Shown piece after piece: positions 28,662-38,865 of a stretch of 64,000 nt of DNA (its first letter is position 1; each line of letters begins with the position of its first letter). The stretch spans positions 1 through 64,000 of the forward strand of contig NZ_KB907708.1 of the NCBI RefSeq assembly GCF_000382165.1, written 5' to 3'. Source of the stretch: Arsukibacterium perlucidum DSM 18276. Its GTDB lineage: Bacteria; Pseudomonadota; Gammaproteobacteria; Enterobacterales; Alteromonadaceae. The position numbers and the translations under genes were made by a program. The notes under the pieces are model-generated. The model saw only the letters and a list, made by a program, of their open reading frames with translations. It made no database searches and was not told the origin of the DNA.

Positions 28662-31600
28662 TTACCCGGCTTTGCCGGCCTCTGCCTGTTGCTTTAATAA
28701 GGCTTTTTCTCTGCGACGCCGGAACGGGCTCTTAATATCTTCCAGGATCAGATAGAAGCAAGGTACCAGGATCAAGGTAATCAAGGTGGCAAACAGTACC
28801 GCAAAACTGAGTGATATCGCCATTGGGATCACAAACTGCGCTTGCAGGCTGGTTTCAAACATAATGGGCACTAAACCGAAGAAAGTGGTTAGCGATGTCA
28901 GCAAAATGGCCCGAAAACGCATACTGCCAGCAGAGATAATGCTCTCTTTTAACGATAAGCCTCGGTCCCGGGCCTGATTAACATAGTCGGTAAAAACCAA
29001 ACTGTCGTTAATCACTACCCCGGCTGCGGCAATCATGCCAAAGAATGAAAAGAGTGACAGGTCAAAGCCAAGGAAGAAATGAGCCCATAATGCCCCGGTC
29101 ATGCCGAAAGGGATCACCGACATAATGATCACCGGCTGACTATAGCTTTTCAGCGGGATAGCCAGCAGGATATAAACCAGCAGCAAGCCGGCCACCATGT
29201 ACAACAGCATTTCGTTACGTTGTTTTTGCTGTTCTTCTATCTGGCCACCCAGTTCTGATTTAACCCCGGGAAAACGCTCCAGCAAATCAGGCATAATATC
29301 TGTTCTTACCAGCTTCACCACCTCAGAGGTAGTAACCTGCTCTTGATCAACACTGGCTTCAATCCGCACGTTTCTGAATCCCGCCTCGCGGTTAATCCGG
29401 GAAATACCCGGTAACTCGGCAATTTCAGCAACATCACCCAGCATCACATACTCGCCGGTGGGCAGTTTCAGGCGGGTATGCTGCAAAGATGCCACCTGCT
29501 GCCGATGCTCTCTCGGATACCGCACCATCACCCGTACTTCATCGCCGTCGCGGATCATCCGCTGCGCTTCTATGCCATAAAAGCTGTAACCAACCTGCTG
29601 CGCCAGCCAGGTGGGGGTTAAGCCCAACTGATGCGCCAGTGGTTTCAGTTCGAGGTTAAGTTCTTTACTACCGGAATCGATACTGGAGCCTAAATCATAA
29701 ACGCCCGGTATTTTGCTTAACTCGCTGATTAACGCATGGCCGGCCGCATTCAGCTGGTCAATATCAGTGCCGAACAAGCGATAACCCAGTTCCCGTTGTC
29801 CGCCGCCACTGAATAAATCATCTTTGACCTGAATAGTCCGCACCCCGGCCAGTTCGGGTAAACTTTCCCGCCAGCGCCGGCCCAATTCAAAGGCACCTAT
29901 AGGCCGGTCTTCTTCATCAACCAGAGTAACCAACAGGGTACCGCTGGTCTGGTTGTTCAGCCAGGCCATCACATGTTTTATCATCGGCTTGCCGGTTTGC
30001 TCAGTCACCAGGGCTTCCTGCTGATAAACAAGTTGTTCAAGCTGCTGCAAAATGGCCAGGCTTTGTTGCTCTGAGGCATTTTGATGCATTTCAAAGCGGA
30101 TTTCCGGATAGTCATGCGGCACTGGCGGGGTCATGACCATTCGGACATGGTTGGCAGAAATTAAGCCAAAGCCACTGAGCAGGATGCCAAAAAACACCCC
30201 AAGGGTAACGTAACGGTGCGCCATACACGCTTGCAGCAACGGTTGATAACGTCGTTCGATAAAACCCTGAAAACGTTTATTAAAACGCATACGCCAGCCA
30301 TTTTCCGGCAAAGGTTTTAATTTAGTATGGGCTAAATGGGCCGGCAGGATTAATTTTGATTCCACCAGACTGAAAAACAAACAACACACCACTACTATAG
30401 ATATCACTTTAAATTCATTGGCTTCTATACTGTTGCCCAGCATAAAGGGCGCGAATACCGCCATAGTGGTTAATACGCCAAAGGTTGCCGGGGTGGCGAC
30501 CCGCTGGGCACCGCGGATAATGTTATCGACACTATGCCCTTGCAGCTCGGTTTCATGATAAGCACTTTCGCCGATAACGATAGCGTCATCCACCACGATA
30601 CCCAGTACCATTATAAAAGCGAACAAACTAATAATATTGATCGTGACGCCGGCAAACGGCATAAGCCAGATGGCTCCCAGAAAGGCAATGGGTAAGCCCA
30701 GCATCACCCAGAAGGCGACTTTAAAACGCAGAAACAGCATCAGCATTAAAAATACCAATACCGCGCCCTGCAACAGATTGCTCCACATCATGTTCAGACG
30801 GCCGTTCAGGTAGTACGTCATATCAACCAGGCTGTGTAACTGATAATCACCCTGCAATTGCTTATTTTTAAACTCAACGTACTGTTTAACGCTGGCGGCA
30901 ACGTCAGGCAACGACTGGGTTGCCGAGGCTTTTACTGCCATAAATGCTGCGGGTTTGCCATCGTAGCGCATGTAGTTTATGCGCTCTTCAAAACCATCAT
31001 AGATGTTAGCAATATCACCCAGCCGGATCATTTCGCCCTGAGGCCCGGTAATCACCGGCAACACGGCAAACTCGTCAGCCCGATAAGCCCGTTGCTCGGA
31101 ACGGATTGTGATCATGCCGGCGTCTGAGCGGATCATCCCGGCAGAGACATTGTCAGAGTGCTGAGCTATCGCCCTGCTGATATCCTGTAAACTGATGTTG
31201 TAACGTTCAAGCGTCGCCGGATCGATTTCAATACCAATTTCCCATGCTGGCATCGCATCAAAATCAACGAAACTGATATTCTCCAGTTGCAACAGCTCAT
31301 TCTTTATCTGCCGCCCCATCGCTTTTAGCGCCAGTTGATCCGACGTACCTGTCAGCACCAGATTTACCGCATCCTGGCGCCACTCTACCTGATAAATTGT
31401 CAAGGGTTCCATCGCGCCCGGAAAGGTACTGATGGCGTCCATTTTCAGTTTCACCTGATCTAAACGGGATGAAATATCTGTACCTGGTATCAGTTCAATG
31501 CTAACCCGGCCACCACCACGCCAGGCGTTGCTGCGATAACGCTTAATCCCTTCGATATCGGTCAGGGCTTCTTCTATTTTAATCAGGATGCCTTCTTCAA

Positions 31601-31793
31601 TCTCCTGCGGTGCAGCACCGCGAAAGGTGGCATTAACGTGGATATAATTAACTTCCACTGCCGGAAACATCTGGCGCTGCATAGTGGCGTAGGTTACCAG
31701 CCCCATCACCACGATAAATACCATCAGCAAATTGGCGGCAACACTGTTGCGGGCAAACCAGGCAATAATGCCTTTGTCAGGATTATAAGGCAT
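28662..31793 (-). CDS. RND-family efflux pump, inner-membrane transporter
   Basis: A 1043-residue proton-driven antiporter of the AcrB/HAE1 superfamily. It has the N-terminal helix (about 12-35), a large periplasmic porter domain, helices with LGIVVDDAIVIGE in TM4, a second periplasmic domain and a C-terminal helix bundle including FFGMIAAAGVVINDSLVF. It starts 3 nt after the adaptor gene stop. No outer-membrane channel gene is beside it, so it probably uses a shared TolC. The substrate is not deducible; the closest style is the group of broad HAE1-like pumps common in Alteromonadales. Confidence 0.93.
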   Translation of the reverse strand: MPYNPDKGIIAWFARNSVAANLLMVFIVVMGLVTYATMQRQMFPAVEVNYIHVNATFRGAAPQEIEEGILIKIEEALTDIEGIKRYRSNAWRGGGRVSIELIPGTDISSRLDQVKLKMDAISTFPGAMEPLTIYQVEWRQDAVNLVLTGTSDQLALKAMGRQIKNELLQLENISFVDFDAMPAWEIGIEIDPATLERYNISLQDISRAIAQHSDNVSAGMIRSDAGMITIRSEQRAYRADEFAVLPVITGPQGEMIRLGDIANIYDGFEERINYMRYDGKPAAFMAVKASATQSLPDVAASVKQYVEFKNKQLQGDYQLHSLVDMTYYLNGRLNMMWSNLLQGAVLVFLMLMLFLRFKVAFWVMLGLPIAFLGAIWLMPFAGVTINIISLFAFIMVLGIVVDDAIVIGESAYHETELQGHSVDNIIRGAQRVATPATFGVLTTMAVFAPFMLGNSIEANEFKVISIVVVCCLFFSLVESKLILPAHLAHTKLKPLPENGWRMRFNKRFQGFIERRYQPLLQACMAHRYVTLGVFFGILLSGFGLISANHVRMVMTPPVPHDYPEIRFEMHQNASEQQSLAILQQLEQLVYQQEALVTEQTGKPMIKHVMAWLNNQTSGTLLVTLVDEEDRPIGAFELGRRWRESLPELAGVRTIQVKDDLFSGGGQRELGYRLFGTDIDQLNAAGHALISELSKIPGVYDLGSSIDSGSKELNLELKPLAHQLGLTPTWLAQQVGYSFYGIEAQRMIRDGDEVRVMVRYPREHRQQVASLQHTRLKLPTGEYVMLGDVAEIAELPGISRINREAGFRNVRIEASVDQEQVTTSEVVKLVRTDIMPDLLERFPGVKSELGGQIEEQQKQRNEMLLYMVAGLLLVYILLAIPLKSYSQPVIIMSVIPFGMTGALWAHFFLGFDLSLFSFFGMIAAAGVVINDSLVFTDYVNQARDRGLSLKESIISAGSMRFRAILLTSLTTFFGLVPIMFETSLQAQFVIPMAISLSFAVLFATLITLILVPCFYLILEDIKSPFRRRREKALLKQQAEAGKAG

Positions 31794-31796
31794 GAT

Positions 31797-32939
31797 TTAC
31801 TCCGCTTTAACCAGCTTATCGTCGCTTTGCTCAGTACGCACCGCCATCCCGGGCTGCGGGAAATTGGGCACCGTAAGAATAAGCTGTTGGCCATCGGTTA
31901 ACCCCGCTTTGACATAAGCAAATTTACCGGTCTGCCGAACGACCTCAACGTGTTGCTGAGCCATGGTCATGTCCGGTTGCAATAACCAGACTTTGCCATT
32001 GGATAACGCATCTTGCGGGATGGTATACAGCTTGTCTTCAACCCGGCCTGCCAGACGCACTTCCACATACTGGCCAAAACGGATAACCGGCTGCTGGCTG
32101 CGCACGGCATAAGGATCATCAAGTTGCACCACTAAATGGCTCATTCTGGTCTGGCTGTTTATCAATCCCAAATCCCGTACCACTTTCGCATCGCGGCTAA
32201 CATGCTCCGTTCTCAGCTGGGCCGGAATACCTGCACGCTCTGCAGGTAAATAGGCCAGATCAAAGCTGGCAACCGGTACATAAAGCTCTGCCTGCTCAAC
32301 ACTGTATAATTCGCCCAGCGCCGTACCGGTACTCACCACCTGGCCTAAACCTATATTGCGTTTTACTACCAGTGCATCATAAGGCGCGCTAATACGGGTA
32401 CGATCTAAATCGCGATGAGCTTTCTGCAGGCCTGCCTGCGCTGATTTTAATGCTGCTTCTGCGCTGAGTAACTGAGGTTGGCGTAATGCTAAAGCAGTGA
32501 TTTGATCGCGGGACAAGTGCTTTAATTCCTGCTCAGCTACCCGGGCTTGCGCCTGTTCCTGTGCCAGAGCAGATTGCGCACTGGCTACGGCAGCCTGAGC
32601 ACTTAGTAAGGCCACCTGATAATCTGCATCATCCAGCTGCACCAATACGGTGCCTTTGGTAATAACGCCACCGGCAATAAAGTTCGGGTCTAAGGCGATG
32701 ATCCGCCCCGCTACTTCGGGTGTTAAGGTGGTTTGCTCTTTTGGCCTGACTTCTGCCCAAAGCTGCAACTCAAAGCGATGCGATTGCGCCTGCAACTGCT
32801 GGGTAACAACCAGCGGAGCCTGGGACCTGGCCTGATCTTTTTGCAGCGGTGGTTTAGCTGTAGCTTGTATCGCAATAAATACCAGGAATGCTAATCCAAA
32901 TACGCCGGCTGCAAGCAAGCCTTTTTTCCATGTTTTCAT
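31797..32939 (-). CDS. RND efflux periplasmic adaptor subunit (membrane fusion protein)
   Basis: A 380-residue HlyD/AcrA-type adaptor. An N-terminal membrane anchor (about 8-28) is followed by half-motifs of the lipoyl domain (RIIALDPNFIAGGVITKGT), an alpha-helical hairpin (about 110-175), the second lipoyl half (RISAPYDALVVKRNIGLG) and beta-barrel and membrane-proximal domains. It links the inner-membrane pump to an outer-membrane channel. It is the first gene of the two-gene operon; no regulator gene is adjacent. Confidence 0.92.
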   Translation of the reverse strand: MKTWKKGLLAAGVFGLAFLVFIAIQATAKPPLQKDQARSQAPLVVTQQLQAQSHRFELQLWAEVRPKEQTTLTPEVAGRIIALDPNFIAGGVITKGTVLVQLDDADYQVALLSAQAAVASAQSALAQEQAQARVAEQELKHLSRDQITALALRQPQLLSAEAALKSAQAGLQKAHRDLDRTRISAPYDALVVKRNIGLGQVVSTGTALGELYSVEQAELYVPVASFDLAYLPAERAGIPAQLRTEHVSRDAKVVRDLGLINSQTRMSHLVVQLDDPYAVRSQQPVIRFGQYVEVRLAGRVEDKLYTIPQDALSNGKVWLLQPDMTMAQQHVEVVRQTGKFAYVKAGLTDGQQLILTVPNFPQPGMAVRTEQSDDKLVKAE

Positions 32940-33033
32940 TAGTCCACTCCCTAGCTAATCTTCTGTGCTTAACATAGCAAAAAGGACGTAAAAAGATAGC
33001 GACAAACTGTTAGCAAATATGAACTGCAGCAGC

Positions 33034-33069
33034 AAAAAAAAGGATTGAATAGTATTAGCTATTCAATCC
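33034..33069 (-). terminator. Rho-independent terminator after the decarboxylase gene
   Basis: A perfect 11-bp stem (GGATTGAATAG at 33042-33052 with CTATTCAATCC at 33059-33069) has a 6-nt loop and is followed on the minus strand by eight Ts. Confidence 0.93.
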
Positions 33070-33112
33070 CCGCTTTAATATCAGCTTTACGCAACAGCTT
33101 AGGGCGTTGACA

Positions 33113-35368
33113 CTACTCCTTCACTACATCAATAAAGTAATGACTTTCACCGGCGACCGTTTCCCGTACCAGACCATGCACATCGGTCTCAAAGCCGGGG
33201 AACTGGCCGTTAAAGGCCCGGGTAAATTTAAGGTAGTTAATGATGGTGGCGTTAAAGCGCTCGCCCGGCACCATCAACGGAATACCCGGTGGGTAAGGCG
33301 TAACTAACATGGCAGTAACCCGGCCGGCAATATCATCGATCGACACCCGCTCAATTTCACGGTGCGCCATTTTGGCCCAGGCATCAGCCGGGGTCATCGC
33401 GGTTTCAATGGTCGACAAATACATCTCGGTGGTCACTTTCGCCACATCGAACTGACGGTAAATATTGTGAATTTGCTGGCATAAGTCGCGCAGGCCAACT
33501 TTTTCGTAACGTGGGTTCTTGGCCACGAATTCCGGCATCACCCGCCACATTGGCAGGTTTTGGTCGTAGTCGTCTTTAAATTGCTGCAGCTCGGTAACCA
33601 TTGAATTCCAGCGGCCTTTGGTAATGCCAATGGTAAACATAATAAAGAACGAGTACAGGCCGGTTTTTTCAATAATAATGCCGTGCTCAGCCAGGTATTT
33701 GCTGACAATAGTGGCCGGTATGCCCTGCTCGTCAAACTGGCCCAACATATTCAGGCCCGGGGTAATAATTGTGGCTTTAATCGGGTCGAGCATATTAAAA
33801 CCCGACTCTATTGGCCCGAAACCGTGCCAGCTGTCGGTGGCATGTAACACCCAGTTATCGCGCTCACCAATGCCCTCTTCCGGCAGATGCTCAGGGCCCC
33901 AGACTTTGAACCACCAGTCGTCATCACCAAACTCAGCATCCACTTTGCGCATAGCGCGGCGAAAATCGATGGCTTCCAGTAAGCTTTCTTCAACCAGCGA
34001 AGTACCGCCCGGTGCTTCCATCATCGCAGCAGCGACATCGCAACTGGCAATAATCGCATACTGCGGGCTGGTTGAGCTGTGCATTAAATACGACTCGTTA
34101 AACCGATGCGTATCTAAATTACGGTTGGTGGCGTTTTGTACCAGAATTTGTGATGCCTGAGATAAGCCTGCCAGCAACTTATGGGTAGACTGGGTAGCGA
34201 ATACCAGAGTTTCATCTGAGCGCGGCCGGTCTTTACCGATGGCGTGCATATTGCGATAAAAATCGTGGAAACTGGCATGCGGCAGCCAGGCCTCGTCAAA
34301 ATGCAGGGTATCGATGGTTGAGCCCAACTGCTGCTTAATTTCTTCCACGTTATACAAAATACCGTCGTAGGTGCTTTGGGTAATAGTTAAAATACGCGGT
34401 TTTTTGTTTTTAGCATTCCGGGCAAACGGGTTAGCTTCAATCTTTTTAGCAATGGCTTCGGGCGAGAACTCACTTTTCGGGATCGGGCCAATAATGCCGT
34501 AATGGTTGCGGGTTGGCATTAAAAACACCGGTATCGCGCCAGTCATAATAATTGAATGCAAAATCGACTTATGACAGTTGCGGTCGACCACCACAATATC
34601 GCCCGGCGCTACCACTGAATGCCAGACCATTTTATTTGAAGTAGAGGTACCGTTGGTGACAAAAAACAAATGGTCAGCATTGAAAATGCGGGCGGCGTTT
34701 TGCTCGCTTTGCGCTACCGGGCCGGTGTGATCCAGCAACTGGCCCAGCTCGTCTACCGAATTACAAACATCGGCCCGCAGCATATTTTCCCCAAAGAACT
34801 GGTGAAACATCTGGCCGACCGGACTTTTTAAGAACGCCACGCCACCGGAATGGCCCGGACAGTGCCATGAGTAAGAGCCGTCAGACGCGTAATCCATTAA
34901 GGCATTAAAAAACGGCGGCGCCAGGGCATCCAGATACTTTTGCGCTTCGCGGATAATATGGCGGGCGACAAACTCCGGCGTGTCTTCAAACATATGAATA
35001 AAGCCATGCAGCTCACGCAATACATCATTCGGAATATGCCGGCTGGTCCGGGTTTCACCGTATAAAAATATCGGAATATCGGCGTTGCGTTTACGTACTT
35101 CTTTAACAAAGGCCCGAAGCTCAGTCAACGCGGTATTGACATCAGCATCGCTGCCGCTGCCAAACTCTTCATCGTCTATTGATAAAATAAAACACGAGGC
35201 GCGGCTGGCCTGCTGGGCAAAAGCCGTTAAATCGACATAGCTGGTGTAACCGACTACCTCGAAGCCATGGCTGCCGATAGCCTGGGCTAAATCACGAATA
35301 CCTGAGCCCGAGATATTTTCTGAACGGAAATCTTCATCGATAACAATAACCGGAAAACGAAATTTCAT
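33113..35368 (-). CDS. Orn/Lys/Arg decarboxylase, LdcA-like
   Basis: A 751-residue PLP decarboxylase of fold type I, group III. It has an N-terminal wing (CheY-like) domain (about 1-130), a core with GHSGGVAFLKSPVGQMFHQF, NGTSTSNKMVWH and HKSILHSIIMTGAIP, the PLP lysine Lys397 in STHK, and a C-terminal domain ending FPGFETDVHGL. From memory, length and motif wording match the Pseudomonas LdcA lysine decarboxylase more closely than CadA or AdiA. No amino-acid antiporter is adjacent, so a biosynthetic or catabolic role is likelier than acid resistance. It follows der by 16 nt. Confidence 0.85.
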   Translation of the reverse strand: MKFRFPVIVIDEDFRSENISGSGIRDLAQAIGSHGFEVVGYTSYVDLTAFAQQASRASCFILSIDDEEFGSGSDADVNTALTELRAFVKEVRKRNADIPIFLYGETRTSRHIPNDVLRELHGFIHMFEDTPEFVARHIIREAQKYLDALAPPFFNALMDYASDGSYSWHCPGHSGGVAFLKSPVGQMFHQFFGENMLRADVCNSVDELGQLLDHTGPVAQSEQNAARIFNADHLFFVTNGTSTSNKMVWHSVVAPGDIVVVDRNCHKSILHSIIMTGAIPVFLMPTRNHYGIIGPIPKSEFSPEAIAKKIEANPFARNAKNKKPRILTITQSTYDGILYNVEEIKQQLGSTIDTLHFDEAWLPHASFHDFYRNMHAIGKDRPRSDETLVFATQSTHKLLAGLSQASQILVQNATNRNLDTHRFNESYLMHSSTSPQYAIIASCDVAAAMMEAPGGTSLVEESLLEAIDFRRAMRKVDAEFGDDDWWFKVWGPEHLPEEGIGERDNWVLHATDSWHGFGPIESGFNMLDPIKATIITPGLNMLGQFDEQGIPATIVSKYLAEHGIIIEKTGLYSFFIMFTIGITKGRWNSMVTELQQFKDDYDQNLPMWRVMPEFVAKNPRYEKVGLRDLCQQIHNIYRQFDVAKVTTEMYLSTIETAMTPADAWAKMAHREIERVSIDDIAGRVTAMLVTPYPPGIPLMVPGERFNATIINYLKFTRAFNGQFPGFETDVHGLVRETVAGESHYFIDVVKE

Positions 35369-35384
35369 CAGTTAGTCCTTGCTG

Positions 35385-36869
35385 TTAATCTTTTTTCGCC
35401 ACTTTCTGACGGGCCTTCATTAACCGCTCGCGCTTGTATTTTTGCAGCGCGGTTTCGGTGTTCTTTTTGGTCGGTGTAAAGGGGTTCTCTCCCTCCCGGA
35501 ACTCGATCCGTACCGGCGTACCCATCATTTGCAGCGCTTTGCGATAGTAGTTCATTAAGTAGCGTTTGTAAGAGTCAGGTAAGTCTTTAACCTGATTACC
35601 ATGAATGACAATAATCGGCGGATTATAGCCACCGGCATGGGCATATTTCAGTTTTACCCGGCGGCCATGCACCATCGGCGGCTGGTGATCTTCCTGGGCC
35701 ATTTTCATAATCCGGGTAAGCAACGAGGTACTAACCCGCTTGGTGGCTGAATCAAAAGCCTCTTCTACCGACTCAAATAAGTTACCGACCCCTGAGCCAT
35801 GCAAGGCTGAAATAAAATGCAAGCGGGCGAAGTCGATAAAACCCAGCCGGCGGTCCAGCTCGCGTTTTACTTCATCTTTAATGCTGTCGTTCAGGCCATC
35901 CCATTTATTGACGGCAATGACTAACGAACGGCCGGCATTTAAGGCAAAACCCAGAATGCTTAAGTCTTGATCCGAAATGCCCTGTTGCGCATCCAATACC
36001 AGCAACACCACATTAGCTTCTTCAATGGCCTGCAGGGTTTTTATCACCGAGAATTTCTCGACCATGTCGTCAATTTTGCCGCGACGGCGCACGCCGGCGG
36101 TGTCGATCAGGGTGTAATTGCGCTCGTTGCGCTGCATTGGAATAAATACCGAGTCGCGGGTGGTACCGGGCATATCGAACACTACCACCCTTTCCTCACC
36201 TAATATCCGGTTAGTCAGGGTCGATTTGCCGACATTAGGCCGGCCAACAATCGCCAGTTTAATATGTTCACTGCGCAAGCGGGCTGCTTCGGCGTCAGCT
36301 TGTTCCTCGGTAAGGGTTTCCAGCGCCGGGCCAGGGTCAGCTTCGGCGTCATTGTCAGCCCCAGCTATTACGCTATCGGCCAGAAACGGTAATAAAGCAT
36401 GCTGTAATAGTGACGACACGCCGCGGCCATGAGCAGCTGCTATCGGATATACCTCGCCAATGCCCAGGCTGTAAAAGTCAGCCACGGCACTATCAGCATC
36501 CAGGCCATCGATTTTATTAGCCACCAGAAACACCGGCTTTTCAACCCGGCGAATGTGGTCGGCAATGGCGCTGTCACCGACGGTCGCGCCCGCCCGGGCG
36601 TCAACCATAAACAGCACCACATCAGCCTCGTCTATTGCTTTTAAGGATTGCTCAGCCATTTCAACTTCGATGCCTTGCTCATTGCCATCGATACCACCGG
36701 TATCTACTACAATAAACTCCAGGCCTTCGAAATTAACCGAACCATACTTACGATCCCGGGTTAAGCCCGGAAAGTCTGCAACCAGAGCGTCACGGGTGCG
36801 GGTTAAACGATTAAACAGTGTGGATTTGCCAACATTGGCGCGCCCCACCAGGGCTACTACAGGTAACAT
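35385..36869 (-). CDS. der: Ribosome-assembly GTPase Der (EngA)
   Basis: Der has two tandem GTPase domains and a C-terminal KH-like domain and acts in 50S subunit maturation. First P-loop GRANVGKST (8-16), second GRPNVGKST near 210; NKID and NKWD supply the guanine specificity motifs. The 494 residues are normal; an acidic linker joins the two G domains. It sits downstream of bamB, as in E. coli, with a hairpin between them. Confidence 0.97.
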   Translation of the reverse strand: MLPVVALVGRANVGKSTLFNRLTRTRDALVADFPGLTRDRKYGSVNFEGLEFIVVDTGGIDGNEQGIEVEMAEQSLKAIDEADVVLFMVDARAGATVGDSAIADHIRRVEKPVFLVANKIDGLDADSAVADFYSLGIGEVYPIAAAHGRGVSSLLQHALLPFLADSVIAGADNDAEADPGPALETLTEEQADAEAARLRSEHIKLAIVGRPNVGKSTLTNRILGEERVVVFDMPGTTRDSVFIPMQRNERNYTLIDTAGVRRRGKIDDMVEKFSVIKTLQAIEEANVVLLVLDAQQGISDQDLSILGFALNAGRSLVIAVNKWDGLNDSIKDEVKRELDRRLGFIDFARLHFISALHGSGVGNLFESVEEAFDSATKRVSTSLLTRIMKMAQEDHQPPMVHGRRVKLKYAHAGGYNPPIIVIHGNQVKDLPDSYKRYLMNYYRKALQMMGTPVRIEFREGENPFTPTKKNTETALQKYKRERLMKARQKVAKKD

Positions 36870-36884
36870 TCAGTCAACCTCAGA

Positions 36885-36914
36885 AATAAGAAAACAGGCC
36901 CATTCAGGCCTGTT
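36885..36914 (-). terminator. Terminator-like hairpin between bamB and der
   Basis: AACAGGCC (36893-36900) pairs with GGCCTGTT (36907-36914) over a 6-nt loop. On the minus strand it is followed by TTTTCTT. It may partly end transcription after bamB and lower der expression. Confidence 0.7.
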
Positions 36915-36941
36915 CCTTCAGTTATATGCCTAGGGTACCGG

Positions 36942-38117
36942 TTAAGGTACTTGTAATAAGACTAGCTCACCATTGCGGCTTGTCACTAATATATAGTCAT
37001 CAGTAGCGACAGCTTCGCGGTAAAAACCTGAACCATCCATACTTTGCCGGGCAACGAAATCGCCGTTGTCCCGGTTTAGCCAGTGCAGATTGCCCTTCGC
37101 ATCACCCACCACCAGATAGTCTTTATAAACAGTTGGCGCGGTTAGAAAATGCCGTTGTAAGCCCTGCTGGCCCCAAACTTCGGTGCCGTTGCGCCGATCT
37201 ACTGCATAAATACCGCCGGTTGCGTCAACCAGATATAAAATATTGCCCGCCACTGCCATATTACGGAAACTGGCGTAGTCGCGCTTCCATAGCTGGCGGC
37301 CACTGCGCAGTTCCATTGCTACCAGCTCACCATTATAAGCAATTGCATACAAGGTACCGGCAACGACAATAGGCTTGGCATCTACATCCACCAGCCGGGA
37401 TAAATCAGTGCTGCCTTGCGGCGTCGCTATCGCTTCTTCCCAGGCCTGATAACCTCGTTCAGCGATCAATACGCCAACCCGGCCCGTGCCGCTACCGTAA
37501 ATAACGCCACCGGCTTCAATCACTGGCTCGCTAACCCCACGAATGGTAAGGGCCGGTTGTTCATCATCAAATACCCAGCGCTGCTCACCGGTATTCGGGT
37601 CCAGTGCAATCAGGCTGCCAGCAGTTGTGGCGACTACCAACAGGCCATCACCAATTGCCGGGCTGGCTAACACTTCACCTTTTACCGGCACCCGCCATAA
37701 CAGCTCGCCGGTTTCAGCACTCAGTGCAAACACTTCACCATCTTCAGTGCCCAGGTATAATTTGTTATCGTTAAAAGCTACCCCACCGGCAATCCGGGCG
37801 GTATCGCCGCTAAAGCGGGAAAATAACGATGAACTACCTTCATTGCGTAAATCGAAACTCCATAAAGTACGGCCATTGCTGAGGTTTTTAGCCACTACAA
37901 TACCGTCCCGGCTGGCGGCATACACTTTATCGTCACGAATAAGCGGCTTTAAGCCTGACTCATAATGTGCGACGCCCTTACCTACTTTACTTTGCCAGAC
38001 TTTTTTTGGGCTGATGCTATTTTGCACGTCCGGCAGCACCAGTTTTTCTTTACTGGAACAGGCAGTTAGAGCCAGGGCTACAATTACAGCCGCTGATATT
38101 TTTCCGAATAATTTCAC
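36942..38117 (-). CDS. bamB: Outer-membrane assembly lipoprotein BamB
   Basis: A component of the BAM complex that folds beta-barrel proteins into the outer membrane. The signal sequence ends in the lipobox LTAC with Cys20. The mature protein is an eight-bladed PQQ-type propeller, with repeated G-x-LLWRVPVKG and L-x-ALDPNTGEQRW blades. At 391 residues it is normal. It starts 12 nt after yfgM in the conserved order hisS-yfgM-bamB-der. Confidence 0.96.
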   Translation of the reverse strand: MKLFGKISAAVIVALALTACSSKEKLVLPDVQNSISPKKVWQSKVGKGVAHYESGLKPLIRDDKVYAASRDGIVVAKNLSNGRTLWSFDLRNEGSSSLFSRFSGDTARIAGGVAFNDNKLYLGTEDGEVFALSAETGELLWRVPVKGEVLASPAIGDGLLVVATTAGSLIALDPNTGEQRWVFDDEQPALTIRGVSEPVIEAGGVIYGSGTGRVGVLIAERGYQAWEEAIATPQGSTDLSRLVDVDAKPIVVAGTLYAIAYNGELVAMELRSGRQLWKRDYASFRNMAVAGNILYLVDATGGIYAVDRRNGTEVWGQQGLQRHFLTAPTVYKDYLVVGDAKGNLHWLNRDNGDFVARQSMDGSGFYREAVATDDYILVTSRNGELVLLQVP

Positions 38118-38129
38118 GCCTACCCCTTG

Positions 38130-38759
38130 TTAACTGGCTGTAATATGTGCCAATTCATCCAGTTTTACCTGCAATAATGGCCGGTTTTGCTCGCTGCTGG
38201 CCAATGCTTGCTGATAAGCCGCTTTCGCCTGAGCTAACTCGCCGGTTAACTGCAATACGTCACCTTTTAACTCGGCCTGCTGGGCTGCAAAGGCTTCTGG
38301 CACCGCTAACTGCAAGGTTGCCAGCGCATCGGCATAATTGCCCTGCTCGCGCTGTACCCGGGCCAGCCGTAACTGGGCAATCGCTTTTACCGGGGCATCT
38401 TTGGCGTTATTCATCACCCAGCTCAGATGCTCAGCAGCAACGGTAAGTTGCTGATTGTCAATCGCTTCGCGGGCTGCCAGCAAGGCAGCAAATACTGCAT
38501 AACTGGTGTCACTCTGCGCATCAATAAAACCCCTGGCACTGGCTAGCCAGTCGCTGCCTTCGGTTTGCTGCTGTTCCAGCAACTGGCTGTACTGGGCTGA
38601 TACCTGCTCTGCCTGGCTGCGCTGCTCGGCCTGAAAATAGCGCCAGCCGTATAGGCCTGCCAAACCAATCACCACACCACCTAAAATCGCTTTGCCGTAG
38701 TCATTCCAAAAGCGTTTAATGGCTTCAACCTGTTGTTCTTCGCTGCTGTAAATTTCCAA
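38130..38759 (-). CDS. yfgM: YfgM-like ancillary SecYEG translocon protein
   Basis: A 209-residue inner-membrane protein with a cytosolic N-terminus (IYSSEEQQVEAIKRFWNDYG), one membrane helix (about 23-42, GKAILGGVVIGLAGLYGWRY) and a periplasmic TPR-like helical domain. In E. coli YfgM links SecYEG to the chaperone PpiD. The position between hisS and bamB supports the call. Confidence 0.92.
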   Translation of the reverse strand: MEIYSSEEQQVEAIKRFWNDYGKAILGGVVIGLAGLYGWRYFQAEQRSQAEQVSAQYSQLLEQQQTEGSDWLASARGFIDAQSDTSYAVFAALLAAREAIDNQQLTVAAEHLSWVMNNAKDAPVKAIAQLRLARVQREQGNYADALATLQLAVPEAFAAQQAELKGDVLQLTGELAQAKAAYQQALASSEQNRPLLQVKLDELAHITAS

Positions 38760-38865
38760 TGTTACTACTCCGTAATATCCTGCTAATCTGTTTAAGTACC
38801 GGCTGGCTTGGGCCTGATGACAGTTTTTGCTGTCAGTACTGTTTATTGTTTGTTGATCTTTTTTA

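Noticed and set aside
38817-38834. TGACAG/CTGTCA hairpin between hisS and yfgM as a terminator
   Set aside because: A 6-bp stem without a following T-run on the transcribed strand; too weak.
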